64,000 nucleotides of DNA from NCBI RefSeq assembly GCF_002211305.1, contig NZ_LOKW01000001.1, positions 496,001-560,000 of the forward strand, given 5' to 3'. The translations under genes were made by a program, and so were the position numbers. Below are positions 34,859-45,090 of the stretch, piece after piece; within the stretch, counting starts at the first letter, position 1; every line of letters begins with the position of its first letter. Origin of the DNA: Rhizobium sp. R634 (lineage in GTDB: Bacteria; Pseudomonadota; Alphaproteobacteria; Rhizobiales; Rhizobiaceae). The notes under the pieces are model-generated. The model was not told the origin of the DNA. It searched no databases and was given only the letters and a program-made list of their open reading frames with translations.

Positions 34859-36052
34859 ATGCAGCCGAGTCTTGCTCTTCAAGATGATCAAGAGCACCTC
34901 CCGTCGCTTCTGGCAACGGATGCCAAGGAGTTATCCTATCAACTTCAGCAGCATCAGGCCAAAATCTTTCCCCCGCTGTCGCAAAAGACGATCAGGACAT
35001 TTTCTCCGGCCGAGGCCGCAGCCTTTATCGGCATCGGCGAAGGTTATCTCAGGCAGGTGGCTGCCGACGGTCATGGTCCGGATCCTTTGGCAAACGGACG
35101 GCGCCTCTACAGCGCAACCGATATGGACCGGATCCGCCGCGTCCTCGACGAGCGCAACGGAACGCCGAAATATGTGCCGGCCCGCAGGGGAGGCGAAAAG
35201 CTCCAGATCGTCTCCGTCATGAATTTCAAGGGTGGCTCGGGCAAGACCACGACCGCGGCCCATTTCGCGCAGTTCATGGCGCTCCGGGGTTACCGCGTGC
35301 TCGCCGTCGACCTCGATCCGCAGGCTTCGCTGTCCGCATTGTTCGGCCATCAGCCGGAGTTCGACGTCGGTGAGGGCGAGACGATCTACGGCGCGATCCG
35401 CTACGAGGATCCACGCCCGATCGCCGACATCGTGCGCGCCACCTATACGCCGAACCTGCATCTCATCCCCGGCAATCTCGAGCTGATGGAATTCGAGCAC
35501 GAGACGCCGAAGGCCATGGCCTCGGGCACGGCCGAAACGATGTTCTTTGCCCGGATCGGCGAGGCCTTGACCGATATCGAAAGCCTCTACGACGTCGTCG
35601 TCGTCGACTGCCCGCCGCAACTCGGGTTCCTGACGATGTCGGCGCTCTGCGCCGCGACCTCGGTTCTGATCACCGTCCATCCGCAGATGCTCGACGTCAT
35701 GTCGATGTCGCAGTTCCTGACGATGACCAGCGAATTGATGTCTGTCGTCGAGAAGGCAGGCGGGCGCACCAGCTATGACTGGATGCGCTATCTCGTGACG
35801 CGGTTCGAACCGAATGACGGGCCGCAAAGCCAGATGACCGGCTTCATGCGGGCGATCTTCGGCAATCGCATGCTCCACAACGCCATGGTGAAGTCGACGG
35901 CAGTCTCCGACGCCGGCGTCACCAAGCAGACTCTCTATGAGGTCGAGCGGTCGCAATTCACCCGCGGAACCTATGACCGGGCGCTGGAGTCGCTGAACCT
36001 CGTGAATGGTGAGATCGAAGCGCATGTTCGCTCCACCTGGGGGAGGAGATAG
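34859..36052 (+). CDS. repA: Plasmid partitioning protein RepA (ParA-type ATPase)
   Basis: 397 residues, normal for RepA of repABC plasmids. An N-terminal helix-turn-helix region (TFSPAEAAAFIGIGEGYLRQVA) precedes the deviant Walker A VMNFKGGSGKTTTAAHFAQFM near residue 122. Walker A-prime AVDLDPQASLSALFG and Walker B VVVVDCPPQLGF follow. It drives plasmid segregation with RepB and represses the operon. It is the first of three collinear genes. The start lies 13 bases past the inverted repeat; the ribosome-binding site is weak, which fits tight control. Confidence 0.97.
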   Translation: MQPSLALQDDQEHLPSLLATDAKELSYQLQQHQAKIFPPLSQKTIRTFSPAEAAAFIGIGEGYLRQVAADGHGPDPLANGRRLYSATDMDRIRRVLDERNGTPKYVPARRGGEKLQIVSVMNFKGGSGKTTTAAHFAQFMALRGYRVLAVDLDPQASLSALFGHQPEFDVGEGETIYGAIRYEDPRPIADIVRATYTPNLHLIPGNLELMEFEHETPKAMASGTAETMFFARIGEALTDIESLYDVVVVDCPPQLGFLTMSALCAATSVLITVHPQMLDVMSMSQFLTMTSELMSVVEKAGGRTSYDWMRYLVTRFEPNDGPQSQMTGFMRAIFGNRMLHNAMVKSTAVSDAGVTKQTLYEVERSQFTRGTYDRALESLNLVNGEIEAHVRSTWGRR

Positions 36053-36054
36053 AC

Positions 36055-37056
36055 ATGGCGCGCAAGAACCTGATCGAAATCTCGGCTCCAAGCCCGGCAA
36101 GGGCAGAAGCGGTCGCGCCCCGCGACAATCGCCCGATTGCCGGCTTCGTGCCGCAGGAGCGTGTCGGCGCGCCGGTCGGCGGTATTACCAAGACGCTCGG
36201 CAATATCACCGAGAAGATGGAGCGGGCGAGCGAGCTGGAACGGCAGCTTGCGGCGGGCCAGATGATCGTCGAGCTCGATCCCGGCCTGATCGATGCTTCC
36301 TTCGTCAGCGACCGCCTGGCGATCGACGCGGCGGAACTGGCCGATCTCGTCGTGCAGGTCCGCGAGCATGGGCAGCAGGTTCCGATCCTCGTGCGTCCGC
36401 ACCCCGAAACCAAGGGCCGCTATCAGGTCGCCTACGGCCATCGCCGTCTGGCGGCCACGAGAGAGATCGGCATCCGGGTGCGCGCGGTCGTCCGCGATCT
36501 CACCGATGGCCAGCTCGTCGTCAGCCAGGGACAGGAAAACAGCGCCCGGACCAACCTCTCCTATATCGAGCGCGCGCTCTTCGCCTCGCGCCTTGAGGAG
36601 CGCGGCTTCGGCCGCGATACGATCATGGCCGCTCTCAGCGTCGATAAGGCGGCGCTGTCGAGGATGCTGATCGTCATGCGCCAGGTTCCCCTGGAGCTCA
36701 TCAACGCCATTGGCGCGGCACCAGATATCGGCCGTCGGCGGTGGCTGGAGTTCGGCGAGCAACTCGAGAGCGCCGATATCGGCAAGATCATCGCCGAGTT
36801 GTCCGCGGACGACGCGCGCAGGATGTCGAGCGATGAGCGGTTTCATAAGGCGTTTGCTCTGGCGACGAAGAAGAAGGCGGCGCCGAAGCCGGCCGCGGCG
36901 AAATCCGAAGTCAGCGGCGTGCCTGTAATGATCAAGAAAACAGCGTCCGGCGCGACATTCGTCTTCGACAGCAAGACCGCGCCCGGTTTCGATCAATTCG
37001 TCCAGGAAAGGCTGCAAGGCCTGTTCCAGGAGTTCAAAAAGAACAGAGGAGCGTAA
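36055..37056 (+). CDS. repB: Plasmid partitioning protein RepB (ParB-type)
   Basis: 333 residues, starting two bases after the repA stop. The ParB/Sulfiredoxin-like domain holds PILVRPHPETKGRYQVAYGH followed by RRLAATREIG, and the box QGQENSARTNLSYIERA. A helix-turn-helix (FGRDTIMAALSVDKAALSRML) follows, then the RepB-specific C-terminus with a lysine/alanine-rich stretch near residue 275 and a dimerisation end. It binds parS sites; none matching the published GTT-N4-GC-N4-AAC pattern was found by eye in or near the operon. Confidence 0.97.
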   Translation: MARKNLIEISAPSPARAEAVAPRDNRPIAGFVPQERVGAPVGGITKTLGNITEKMERASELERQLAAGQMIVELDPGLIDASFVSDRLAIDAAELADLVVQVREHGQQVPILVRPHPETKGRYQVAYGHRRLAATREIGIRVRAVVRDLTDGQLVVSQGQENSARTNLSYIERALFASRLEERGFGRDTIMAALSVDKAALSRMLIVMRQVPLELINAIGAAPDIGRRRWLEFGEQLESADIGKIIAELSADDARRMSSDERFHKAFALATKKKAAPKPAAAKSEVSGVPVMIKKTASGATFVFDSKTAPGFDQFVQERLQGLFQEFKKNRGA

Positions 37057-37066
37057 CGCGCAAAAG

Positions 37067-37100
37067 AAAAAGGCCCCCAACGACGCCGTCGTGGAAGCCC
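37067..37100 (-). terminator. Intrinsic terminator of the repABC antisense RNA
   Basis: A GC-rich stem of about 12 bp with a three-base loop is followed by five T residues when read on the minus strand. It lies eleven bases downstream of the repB stop. Confidence 0.8.
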
Positions 37101-37116
37101 TTCTCAGATCTTAAGC
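37067..37116 (-). ncRNA. Antisense ctRNA of the repABC operon (incompatibility RNA)
   Basis: On the minus strand within the repB-repC gap is a promoter with -35 TTGACT (37151-37146), a 17-bp spacer and -10 GATTCT (37128-37123). Transcription should begin near 37116. The transcript ends at a hairpin: GGCTTCCACGAC pairs across a GGC loop with the strand at 37072-37084 (one bulged T), followed by TTTTT at 37071-37067. The RNA would be about 50 nt. In this plasmid family such RNA pairs with the repC leader, blocks repC expression and sets copy number and incompatibility. The exact 5' end is inferred. Confidence 0.85.
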
Positions 37117-37122
37117 ACATCG

Positions 37123-37151
37123 AGAATCGCATTTCCACGAATCACAGTCAA
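37123..37151 (-). promoter_or_regulatory. Promoter of the repABC antisense RNA
   Basis: TTGACT and GATTCT on the minus strand are separated by exactly 17 bp. The -35 element matches the consensus at five of six positions. Location and direction are those of ctRNA promoters in other repABC operons. Confidence 0.75.
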
Positions 37152-37209
37152 GCGTCTTAGGCGCCAAATTGGTGGATGGTTTTCTTTTGCCTGAACGAAG
37201 GTGAAGGCA

Positions 37210-38511
37210 ATGGAGAGTGGATATGTGACGACGCCCTTTGGGCGGCGGCCGATGTCGCTTGGCATGCTGGCAAGCCAGCAACTGGCCGAGACGATCGAGC
37301 CGGGGATGAAACGCAGCAAGTGGAAACTGTTCAGGGCAATCTGCGAGGCGCGGCCGGCGCTCGGCGTGACCGATCGGGCGCTGACGGTGCTCGACGCGCT
37401 GCTGACCTTTTATCCCGACGATGAAATCTCCGAGGAGAAAGGCCTGATCGTCTTTCCCTCGAATGCACAGCTTTCGCTGCGTGCCCGCGGCATGACGCCG
37501 GCGACGCTGCGGCGCCATCTTGCCGTCCTGGTCGAGGCCGGTCTGATCCTGCGCAAGGACAGCCCGAACGGAAAACGTTATGCCCGCCGCGACAGGGCAG
37601 GGGCGATCGGCGAGGCCTTCGGCTTCAGCGTCGCGCCGCTTCTGGCCCGCGCCGTCGAGATTGAAAACCTTGCGGCCCAGGCGATTGCCGACCGGGAATT
37701 GCTGCGGGCGACGAGAGAACGCCTGACGGTCTGCCGGCGCGATATTTCCAAGCTGATCTCCACGGCCATCGATGAAGCCGTTCCCGGCGACTGGGAGCAG
37801 ATGACGATGATGTTTCGCGATCTTGTCGCGAGGATCCCGCGCATGGCTAGCATCGAAGAGCTGATATCGTTGCTCGACGAAATGGGGTTGCTGCGTGCCG
37901 AAGCGGTCAACCTGCTGGAAAGACACATTAAACGAGAAAAAATAGACGCCAATGAGTCTCAAATTGAGCGTCACAAACAGAATTCAAACCCCAACTGCAT
38001 TTATGAACTTGAACCAAGCTTCGACACGAAGCAGGGCGAAACGGCGGTAGCAAACAATGAAGGGATGGCCGAACCGCTGGATGTGCGAAGGCTGAAACCG
38101 CCGAGGCCTTCCGCAGGACCTGCTGGCAAGATGCCGGATGCCGCTGCGGCCGCTGGCCACGGCCTGAAATCCTTCCCGCTCGGCCTCGTCCTGCAGGCCT
38201 GCCCTGCCATTCTCGATTATGGGCCGGGCGGCGCGATCGGCAATTGGCGCGACCTGATGTCGGCCGCCGTCGTCGTGCGCTCGATGCTCGGCGTCAGCCC
38301 CTCGGCCTATGAGGAAGCCTGCGCCGGCATGGGGCCGGAAAACGCCGCAACCGTGATCGCCTGCATCCTGGAACGAGGAGGCCATATCAACTCGCCCGGC
38401 GGCTATCTCCGCGATCTCACCCGCAGGACCGAGAGAGGTGAATTTGCGATCGGGCCGATGCTGATGGCGCTGGTGCGCGCAAATGGCGGGGTAAGACGAC
38501 ATGCCGGGTGA
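37210..38511 (+). CDS. repC: Plasmid replication initiator RepC
   Basis: 433 residues. The N-terminus MESGYVTTPFGRRPMSLGML contains the TTPFGRRP signature of RepC. A winged-helix DNA-binding region follows (SLRARGMTPATLRRHLAVLVEAGLI), and the C-terminal half carries LRDLTRRTERGEFAIGPMLMAL. RepC binds the origin inside its own gene and is rate-limiting for replication. GTG 37201 is also in frame; ATG 37210 is preferred because AAGGTGAAGG precedes it. Translation should be inhibited by the antisense RNA that covers the leader. Confidence 0.97.
   Translation: MESGYVTTPFGRRPMSLGMLASQQLAETIEPGMKRSKWKLFRAICEARPALGVTDRALTVLDALLTFYPDDEISEEKGLIVFPSNAQLSLRARGMTPATLRRHLAVLVEAGLILRKDSPNGKRYARRDRAGAIGEAFGFSVAPLLARAVEIENLAAQAIADRELLRATRERLTVCRRDISKLISTAIDEAVPGDWEQMTMMFRDLVARIPRMASIEELISLLDEMGLLRAEAVNLLERHIKREKIDANESQIERHKQNSNPNCIYELEPSFDTKQGETAVANNEGMAEPLDVRRLKPPRPSAGPAGKMPDAAAAAGHGLKSFPLGLVLQACPAILDYGPGGAIGNWRDLMSAAVVVRSMLGVSPSAYEEACAGMGPENAATVIACILERGGHINSPGGYLRDLTRRTERGEFAIGPMLMALVRANGGVRRHAG
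37915..38075 (+). other. AT-rich segment inside repC, candidate origin of replication
   Basis: Within otherwise GC-rich repC, roughly 37915-38075 is clearly AT-rich (for example AAACGAGAAAAAATAGACG and TGCATTTATGAACTTGAACC). It encodes the least conserved linker of RepC. In other repABC plasmids the origin lies in an AT-rich stretch of the central repC coding sequence, so the same is inferred here. Boundaries are approximate. Confidence 0.6.
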
Positions 38512-38619
38512 TGGATTTCAGCTGCAACGCGGTTGCGCCGTTGCCTCATCCGGTAAACTCACCTTTTTCAGTCCGATTGGCGGGCTGGACGAAAGGTTGC
38601 GGCGAGAGGAGCCGCCCAG

Positions 38620-39633
38620 TCAGCGCGGCGGCGCGGTGCTTTCTCGCAGGATCAGCTCGACCGGCCATAATTCATGGATCTCTTCGGCGGCGCGGCCGGC
38701 GATGAGCTGCAGCGCCAGCTCGGCGCAGCGTGTGCCGGCGGCTCGCATGGAGGATCGGGTTGTCGAGAGCGACGGCACCATGTTTTCGGCGGTCAGATAA
38801 GGGAAGACGTCGTCATGGGCGATAACGGAAACATCCTGTCCCACTGTCATCCCGAGCGAGCGGACAGCGCGATAAACCCCAAGCGCCGTCATCGTTGAAC
38901 CGGCGACGATGGCGGTCGGCGCATTCGCTCTCTCGAGGAAGGAGCGGGCATGACGAAAACCGCTCTCGTCGGAGAATTTATCGCAGATCATCATATTGGA
39001 ATCGGCGATGAGCCCACGCTCCTGATGGGCGAGCCGAAAACCCTGTTCGCGATGGATCGAATAGGTCTTGCCCCTGAGGCCGTTGATCATGGCGATGCGG
39101 CGGTGCCCGAGATCGAGCAGATGTTCAGTGGATCTGCGCACCACATTTTCATTGTCGATATCGAGCCAGGCGTGAACGTGCTCCGTCTCCGACCGGCCGT
39201 GAACCAAAAAAGGCAGACGCAAACTGCTGAGCAGCTCGATCCGCGGGTCGTTGGGACGAGGCGAATGAATGATCACCGCGTCCACGCGGCGGCTTTCGAC
39301 CAAGCGTCTGTAGGCCTGCATCTCGTCGTCATCATTGTGCGCGGTGATGGGCGTGATGAGAATATCCGTATCAGCCGTTTCCAGGCGCTGCGCCATGCCC
39401 GACATGAATTCAGCGAAATGGATTTCTCCCGAGCGCGCCATCATCACGCCGATCGCTCCGGCTCGTCCGGTCTTTAGCCGCACGGCATTGATATCGGGGC
39501 GATAGCCAAGTCTTATCGCTTCGCTTGCAACCCGGGCGCGCGTGGCTTTGCTCACCTCCGGGTAGCCGCTCAGTGCACGGCTGACCGTCGTCGGAGAAAG
39601 CCCAAGCTGCTTTGCGAATTCACGAAGTTTCAT
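38620..39633 (-). CDS. thuR: LacI-family transcriptional regulator of the thu cluster
   Basis: 337 residues. The DNA-binding domain is KLREFAKQLGLSPTTVSRAL, followed by the hinge helix and a periplasmic-binding-protein-like sugar domain (GAIGVMMARSGEIHFAEFM and VDAVIIHSPRPNDPRI). It is divergent from thuE and separated from it by 269 bp holding two palindromes typical of LacI-family operators. By analogy with Sinorhizobium thuR it should respond to trehalose or a related disaccharide. ATG 39633 is preferred over ATG 39660 because it starts at the canonical first residue of the HTH. Confidence 0.85.
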   Translation of the reverse strand: MKLREFAKQLGLSPTTVSRALSGYPEVSKATRARVASEAIRLGYRPDINAVRLKTGRAGAIGVMMARSGEIHFAEFMSGMAQRLETADTDILITPITAHNDDDEMQAYRRLVESRRVDAVIIHSPRPNDPRIELLSSLRLPFLVHGRSETEHVHAWLDIDNENVVRRSTEHLLDLGHRRIAMINGLRGKTYSIHREQGFRLAHQERGLIADSNMMICDKFSDESGFRHARSFLERANAPTAIVAGSTMTALGVYRAVRSLGMTVGQDVSVIAHDDVFPYLTAENMVPSLSTTRSSMRAAGTRCAELALQLIAGRAAEEIHELWPVELILRESTAPPR

Positions 39634-39711
39634 CGGTGTCTTCTTTGTCCTGGCAATCAATGGACGATGTGTTGGCGGTGCGCAACGGGCAAGTGACCAA
39701 TCCCTTGATAA

Positions 39712-39727
39712 TTGAAATCGATTTCAA
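39712..39727. promoter_or_regulatory. Distal LacI-type operator between thuR and thuE
   Basis: TTGAAATCGATTTCAA is a perfect 16-bp palindrome with the central CG typical of LacI/GalR-family sites. It lies 79 bp upstream of thuR and 175 bp upstream of thuE, well placed for autoregulation of thuR. Confidence 0.75.
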
Positions 39728-39870
39728 CTGTTCTGCCGCGAAAACAGTGTCTACAAGGTCTGGGATGGACTTATAAGCTGTATCCAGTGTCATGTGATAC
39801 TCGCTAATGCAACTCCTAAGGGCGAATTTGGTGGCTTGACGACGTTGGAACCTTCTGTAATGGTTTGCGA

Positions 39871-39886
39871 GCCAAATCGATTTCAA
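39871..39886. promoter_or_regulatory. Proximal LacI-type operator before thuE
   Basis: GCCAAATCGATTTCAA matches the distal palindrome at 13 of 16 positions, with the right half identical. It ends 16 bp before the thuE start codon, where bound repressor would block the transcript. The two sites are 159 bp apart, so repression by DNA looping is possible. Confidence 0.7.
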
Positions 39887-39902
39887 TTTCTGGGAGGAGA
39901 TC

Positions 39903-41168
39903 ATGAAGAAGTTTGCATTGGGCCTGTCGGCGCTCGGCGTCGCCATCGCAGTCGCCGGTCCGATCCGTGCCGCTGAGATTTCGTTTGCCGCCAACACCAC
40001 GGGAAAAAACGTTGAATTCCTCAACAAGCAGCTGGCGATTTTCGAGAAGGAGACCGGCAATCAGGTCAAGCTCGTCACCATGCCGTCGTCGAGCAGCGAG
40101 CAGTTCTCCCAATATCGCCTGTGGCTTGCCGCCGGAAACAAGGACATCGACGTCTATCAGACCGACGTCATCTGGGCGCCGCAGCTTGCCGACCAGTTGA
40201 TCGATCTGAAGGAGGCCACCAAGGACGTGGCCGGCCAGTTCTTCCCGTCCATCATCGCCTCGCAGACGGTCAACGGCCGGCTCGTGGCGCTGCCGCTGTT
40301 TACCGATGCTCCGGCGTTGTTTTATCGGAAGGACCTGCTTGAAAAATATGGCAAGCAGCCGCCGAAGACCTGGGACGAGATGGCCGCGACAGCCAAGGAG
40401 GTTCAGGAGAAGGAACGTCAGGCCGGACAGAAAGACCTCTGGGGCTACGTCTTCCAGGGCAATTCCTATGAAGGGCTGACCTGCAACGCCCTGGAGTGGG
40501 TGAAGTCGTCGGGCGGCGGCCAGATCGTCGAGCCGGACGGGACGATCTCGATCAACAACGAGAAGGCGGCAGCCGCGCTTGAGCGCGCCAAGGGCTGGAT
40601 CGGCACGATCTCGCCGCCCGGGGTGCTCGCCTATCAGGAAGAAGAATCGCGTGGCGTCTGGCAGACCGGCAACGCCGTCTTCATGCGCAACTGGCCCTAT
40701 GCCTATGCTCTCGGCAATGGCGACGACAGCGCCGTGAAGGGCAAGTTCGACGTCATGACGCTGCCGGTTGCGGCGGCCGGCGACAAGCCGTCCTCGACGC
40801 TTGGCGGCTGGAATCTGGCGGTTTCCAAATATTCCGAAAAGCAGGAAGCAGCCATTGCGCTGGTAAAGTTCCTGGCGTCGAAGGACGTTCAAAAGGCGCG
40901 CGCCATCGAGCTATCCAACTTGCCGACGCTGAGCGACCTCTATGACGACAAGGATGTTGCCGCCGCGCAGCCCTTCATGCCGAACTGGAAACCCATCTTC
41001 CAGGATGCCGTGCCGCGTCCTTCGGCGACCGCTAAGGTCAAGTATAACGAAGTGTCTTCGAAGTTCTGGACGGCCGTGCACAACACGCTCTCCGGCAGCG
41101 GCTCGGCCGCCGAGAACCTCGAGCTTCTCGAGGCCGATCTGACTACCCTCAAGGGCGACGCCTGGTGA
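39903..41168 (+). CDS. thuE: Trehalose/maltose ABC transporter solute-binding protein
   Basis: 421 residues with a Sec signal peptide (KKFALGLSALGVAIAVAGPIRAAE). The mature chain is a family-1 (CUT1) sugar-binding protein: FEKETGNQVKLVTMPSSSSEQ, DIDVYQTDVIWAPQLADQL, ALPLFTDAPALFYRKDLLEKYG and the late motif VFMRNWPYAYAL. In Sinorhizobium the orthologous ThuE binds trehalose, maltose and sucrose. The gene order ThuE, two permeases, ATPase, ThuA, ThuB is the same here, which fixes the identification. GGGAGGAG precedes ATG 39903. Confidence 0.9.
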   Translation: MKKFALGLSALGVAIAVAGPIRAAEISFAANTTGKNVEFLNKQLAIFEKETGNQVKLVTMPSSSSEQFSQYRLWLAAGNKDIDVYQTDVIWAPQLADQLIDLKEATKDVAGQFFPSIIASQTVNGRLVALPLFTDAPALFYRKDLLEKYGKQPPKTWDEMAATAKEVQEKERQAGQKDLWGYVFQGNSYEGLTCNALEWVKSSGGGQIVEPDGTISINNEKAAAALERAKGWIGTISPPGVLAYQEEESRGVWQTGNAVFMRNWPYAYALGNGDDSAVKGKFDVMTLPVAAAGDKPSSTLGGWNLAVSKYSEKQEAAIALVKFLASKDVQKARAIELSNLPTLSDLYDDKDVAAAQPFMPNWKPIFQDAVPRPSATAKVKYNEVSSKFWTAVHNTLSGSGSAAENLELLEADLTTLKGDAW

Positions 41169-41174
41169 GATTCC

Positions 41175-41200
41175 GGCCGGCGGCTGTGAAGCCGCCGGCC
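41175..41200 (+). terminator. Stable hairpin between thuE and thuF
   Basis: GGCCGGCGGCT (41175-41185) and AGCCGCCGGCC (41190-41200) are perfect 11-bp inverted repeats around a GTGA tetraloop. There is no clear T-run after it, so it is more likely an mRNA stabiliser/processing boundary that raises thuE over thuF levels than a true terminator. Confidence 0.6.
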
Positions 41201-41233
41201 CGATTTCGGACGAGCGAACGGGGAGAGCGTTTC

Positions 41234-42219
41234 ATGACTGAAATCGTAGTTCCGCAAGCAGTTGCACCAAGGATTTCCAGGCTCAGAGCCGCTACGGAGC
41301 TGCGATCCGAGCGGGTTCGATCCGCCTGGATGTTCCTGGCGCCGACGCTGCTGATCCTGGCGATTGTCGCCGGCTGGCCGTTGTTCAGAACGATCTATTT
41401 CAGCTTTACGAATGCGTCGCTCAACGAGCTCGGCAATGCTCGCTTCGTCGGCTTTGACAATTATTTGTCGTGGGTGACGCTGAAGAGCGGAAAGACGGTC
41501 TATCGCGGGCTGCTTGCCGATCCGGTCTGGTGGAAAGCCGTCTGGAACACGGCCAAGTTCACCCTTCTTTCGGTGGTGCTCGAAACCATGCTCGGGCTGA
41601 TCGTCGCGCTCGTGCTGAACGCACGCTTCGTCGGGCGCGGGATCGTTCGAGCCGCAATCCTCATTCCCTGGGCGATCCCGACGATCGTGTCGGCCAAGAT
41701 GTGGGCCTGGATGCTCAATGACCAGTTCGGCATCCTGAACGACATCCTGCTCGGCTTCGGCCTGATCAGCGAGAAGATCGCCTGGACTGCCAACCCGGAA
41801 ACGGCGATGGTCGCCGTGCTGATCGTCGACGTCTGGAAGACGACGCCCTTCATGGCGCTTCTGATCCTTGCCGGACTGCAGATGGTTCCGGGCGATATCT
41901 ACGAGGCGGCCAAGATCGACGGCGTCAATCCGATCAAGGTTTTCTGGCGTCTGACGCTGCCGCTGATCCGCCCGGCCATCATGGTTGCCGTGATCTTCCG
42001 GATGCTGGATGCGATGCGCATCTTCGATTTGATCTATGTTCTGACGCCGAACAATGCGCAGACGAAGACCATGTCGGTCATGGCGCGCGAGAACCTGTTC
42101 GACTTCGACAAGTTCGCCTACGGCGCCACCGCCTCGACGGTGCTCTTCCTGATCATTGCCTCCGTCACCATCCTTTATATCTGGCTCGGCCGCGTCAGGC
42201 TCGGCGGGGAGGAACGCTG

Positions 42220-42220
<1 letters not shown>
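41234..42220 (+). CDS. thuF: Trehalose/maltose ABC transporter permease, MalF-like
   Basis: 328 residues with six predicted membrane helices, the first at about residues 35-57 (AWMFLAPTLLILAIVAGWPLF). The EAA loop is YEAAKIDGVNPIKVFWRLTLPLI. The family segment NTAKFTLLSVVLETMLGLIVAL precedes the core. ATG 41234 is chosen because GGGAGAG lies upstream; the longer open frame starts just before the thuE stop. Its stop overlaps the thuG start by one base. Confidence 0.9.
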
Positions 42221-43050
<830 letters not shown>

Positions 43051-43061
43051 GGGAGTAGCAC

Positions 43062-44087
43062 ATGGCAGAGATCCGACTGGAGAACATCCGCAAGAGCTTC
43101 GGCGCTTTCGAGGTGATCAAGGGTGTGACGATGGACATCCGCCGCGGCGAGTTCATGGTATTCGTGGGGCCGTCGGGATGCGGCAAGTCCACGCTGCTCA
43201 GGCTCATCTCCGGCCTCGAGGACATTACGTCGGGGACGCTCGCCTTCGACAACGTGATGGTGAACCGGCACGCGCCCTCGAAGAGGGGGATCGCCATGGT
43301 GTTCCAGTCCTATGCGCTCTATCCGCATATGACGGTTTTCGACAATATGGCGTTCGGCATGAAACTGTCGGGACGCAGCAAGGACGAATGCCGGAAGCGC
43401 GTGGAACAGGCGGCCGGCATGCTGCAGCTTTCATCCTACCTGGAGCGCCTGCCGCGGCAGCTTTCCGGCGGGCAGCGCCAGCGCGTCGCGATCGGCCGGG
43501 CGATCGTCCGCGACCCCAAGGTCTTTCTCTTCGACGAGCCGCTGTCCAATCTCGATGCGGCGCTTCGCGTGGCAACGAGGCTCGAAATCGCCAAGCTTCA
43601 TCGCAGCATGCACAATACGACGATGATTTATGTGACGCATGATCAGGTCGAGGCCATGACGCTGGCGGACCGGATTTGTGTGTTGAGAGACGGCGTTGTC
43701 GAGCAGATCGGCACGCCGCTGGAACTTTATGAAAGCCCCAATTCGCTTTTCGTGGCCGGCTTCATCGGTTCGCCGAAAATGAATTTCCTGTCGGCCGAAC
43801 TGGCGCAGCCTTATGGCTGCCATACGATCGGCGTGCGCGCGGAGCACGTTCGCATCGCGCCCGAGTCGCCGGTTTGGAGCGGCACGGTCGTCCATTCGGA
43901 AATCCTCGGCTCCGACAGCTTCGTCTATGTGGATATCGGAACGGCCGAGCCGCTCATCGTGCGCGAGGCGGGCGTCTCCCGTCACGAGCCGGGCCAGATG
44001 CTCGGCCTCGCCCCGCTTGCCGGCCATGTCCACCGTTTCGACCGTTCGGGCCGGGCGCTCGAGCGTCAATCTATGCAGGCTGCCTGA
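43062..44087 (+). CDS. thuK: Sugar ABC transporter ATP-binding protein, MalK-like
   Basis: 341 residues. Walker [11 protein letters not shown]-loop [20 protein letters not shown], signature [16 protein letters not shown], Walker [14 protein letters not shown] and H-loop [15 protein letters not shown] are all intact. A C-terminal TOBE regulatory domain follows from about residue 240 ([19 protein letters not shown]). It energises ThuFG and starts eleven bases after thuG. Confidence 0.93.
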   Translation: MAEIRLENIRKSFGAFEVIKGVTMDIRRGEFMVFVGPSGCGKSTLLRLISGLEDITSGTLAFDNVMVNRHAPSKRGIAMVFQSYALYPHMTVFDNMAFGMKLSGRSKDECRKRVEQAAGMLQLSSYLERLPRQLSGGQRQRVAIGRAIVRDPKVFLFDEPLSNLDAALRVATRLEIAKLHRSMHNTTMIYVTHDQVEAMTLADRICVLRDGVVEQIGTPLELYESPNSLFVAGFIGSPKMNFLSAELAQPYGCHTIGVRAEHVRIAPESPVWSGTVVHSEILGSDSFVYVDIGTAEPLIVREAGVSRHEPGQMLGLAPLAGHVHRFDRSGRALERQSMQAA

Positions 44088-44149
44088 CCTTCCCAGGATC
44101 GATGTTCCTCCCAAGACACGATCCGCTTTAACGACAAGGAGAAAACGAC

Positions 44150-44935
44150 GTGACCATTCGCACCGTTGTGTGGGGTGAAAACATCCACGAAAATATCAAT
44201 GAGATCGTCCGCGGCATCTATCCCGAGGGCATGCACACGACGATCGCCAATGCGCTGAATGCCGATCCCGCCATCTCGGCGACGACGGCAACGCTGCAGG
44301 AACCGGAGCATGGGCTGAGCGAAGCCAGGCTTGCCGAGACCGACGTGCTGACCTGGTGGGGCCACAAGGATCATGGCGCCGTCTCCGACGTCGTGGTCGA
44401 GCGTGTCGCCAAGCGGGTCTGGGAGGGCATGGGCCTGCTGGTGCTGCATTCCGGCCATTTCTCCAAGATCTTCAAGCGGCTGATGGGCACGCCCTGCGCG
44501 CTGAAATGGCGCGAGGCGGGCGAGCGCGAGCGGCTGTGGACGATCAATCCGCGCCACCCGATCGCCGCCGGCATCGGCGAGCATTTCGAGCTTGAGAACG
44601 AGGAAATGTATGGCGAGCAGTTCTCGGTGCCGGAGCCGCTGGAAACGGTGTTCATCTCCTGGTTTCAGGGCGGCGAAGTGTTCCGCTCGGGCCTGACCTG
44701 GCGGCGCGGGGCCGGCAACATCTTCTACTTCCGCCCCGGCCACGAGACCTATCCGACCTATCACGACGCCACCGTCCAGAAGGTGCTGATCAATGGCGTC
44801 AAATGGGCCTATAACCCTGAGGGCGCGTTGACGAGCATTACCGACGCACCAAATGTGCCGGTAGAAAAGGCGCTGGAGCCGATCGTCGAACGCGGCCCGA
44901 GACTGCACCAGGCCGGCGAAGCCGGTTACCGCTAA
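44150..44935 (+). CDS. thuA: Trehalose utilisation protein ThuA
   Basis: 261 residues, the standard ThuA length. The N-terminus [20 protein letters not shown] is characteristic, and the glutamine-amidotransferase-like fold is shown by [31 protein letters not shown] and [13 protein letters not shown]. In Sinorhizobium and Agrobacterium, ThuA and ThuB act together to convert trehalose and related disaccharides to their 3-keto derivatives. GACAAGGAG lies before the GTG start. It follows the transporter ATPase and precedes thuB, the conserved order. Confidence 0.93.
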   Translation: MTIRTVVWGENIHENINEIVRGIYPEGMHTTIANALNADPAISATTATLQEPEHGLSEARLAETDVLTWWGHKDHGAVSDVVVERVAKRVWEGMGLLVLHSGHFSKIFKRLMGTPCALKWREAGERERLWTINPRHPIAAGIGEHFELENEEMYGEQFSVPEPLETVFISWFQGGEVFRSGLTWRRGAGNIFYFRPGHETYPTYHDATVQKVLINGVKWAYNPEGALTSITDAPNVPVEKALEPIVERGPRLHQAGEAGYR

Positions 44936-45090
44936 AGAACTGACACGGCTTGCTTCGGCGCGGACGCATGCGGCCGGCCAGGGAAGAACGGCGCTGACAG
45001 TCGGCGCCGATCTTTCCATTTGGCACCGCCGTTCGGCGCTTGTGAAAGACCATCGATTTTGCTGCGAACAATAGGACCATGAGGACAAAA

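Noticed and set aside
34060..38620. A parS centromere site near repABC
   Set aside because: Scanning by eye for GTT-N4-GC-N4-AAC in and around the operon found no match; a whole-replicon motif search would be needed.
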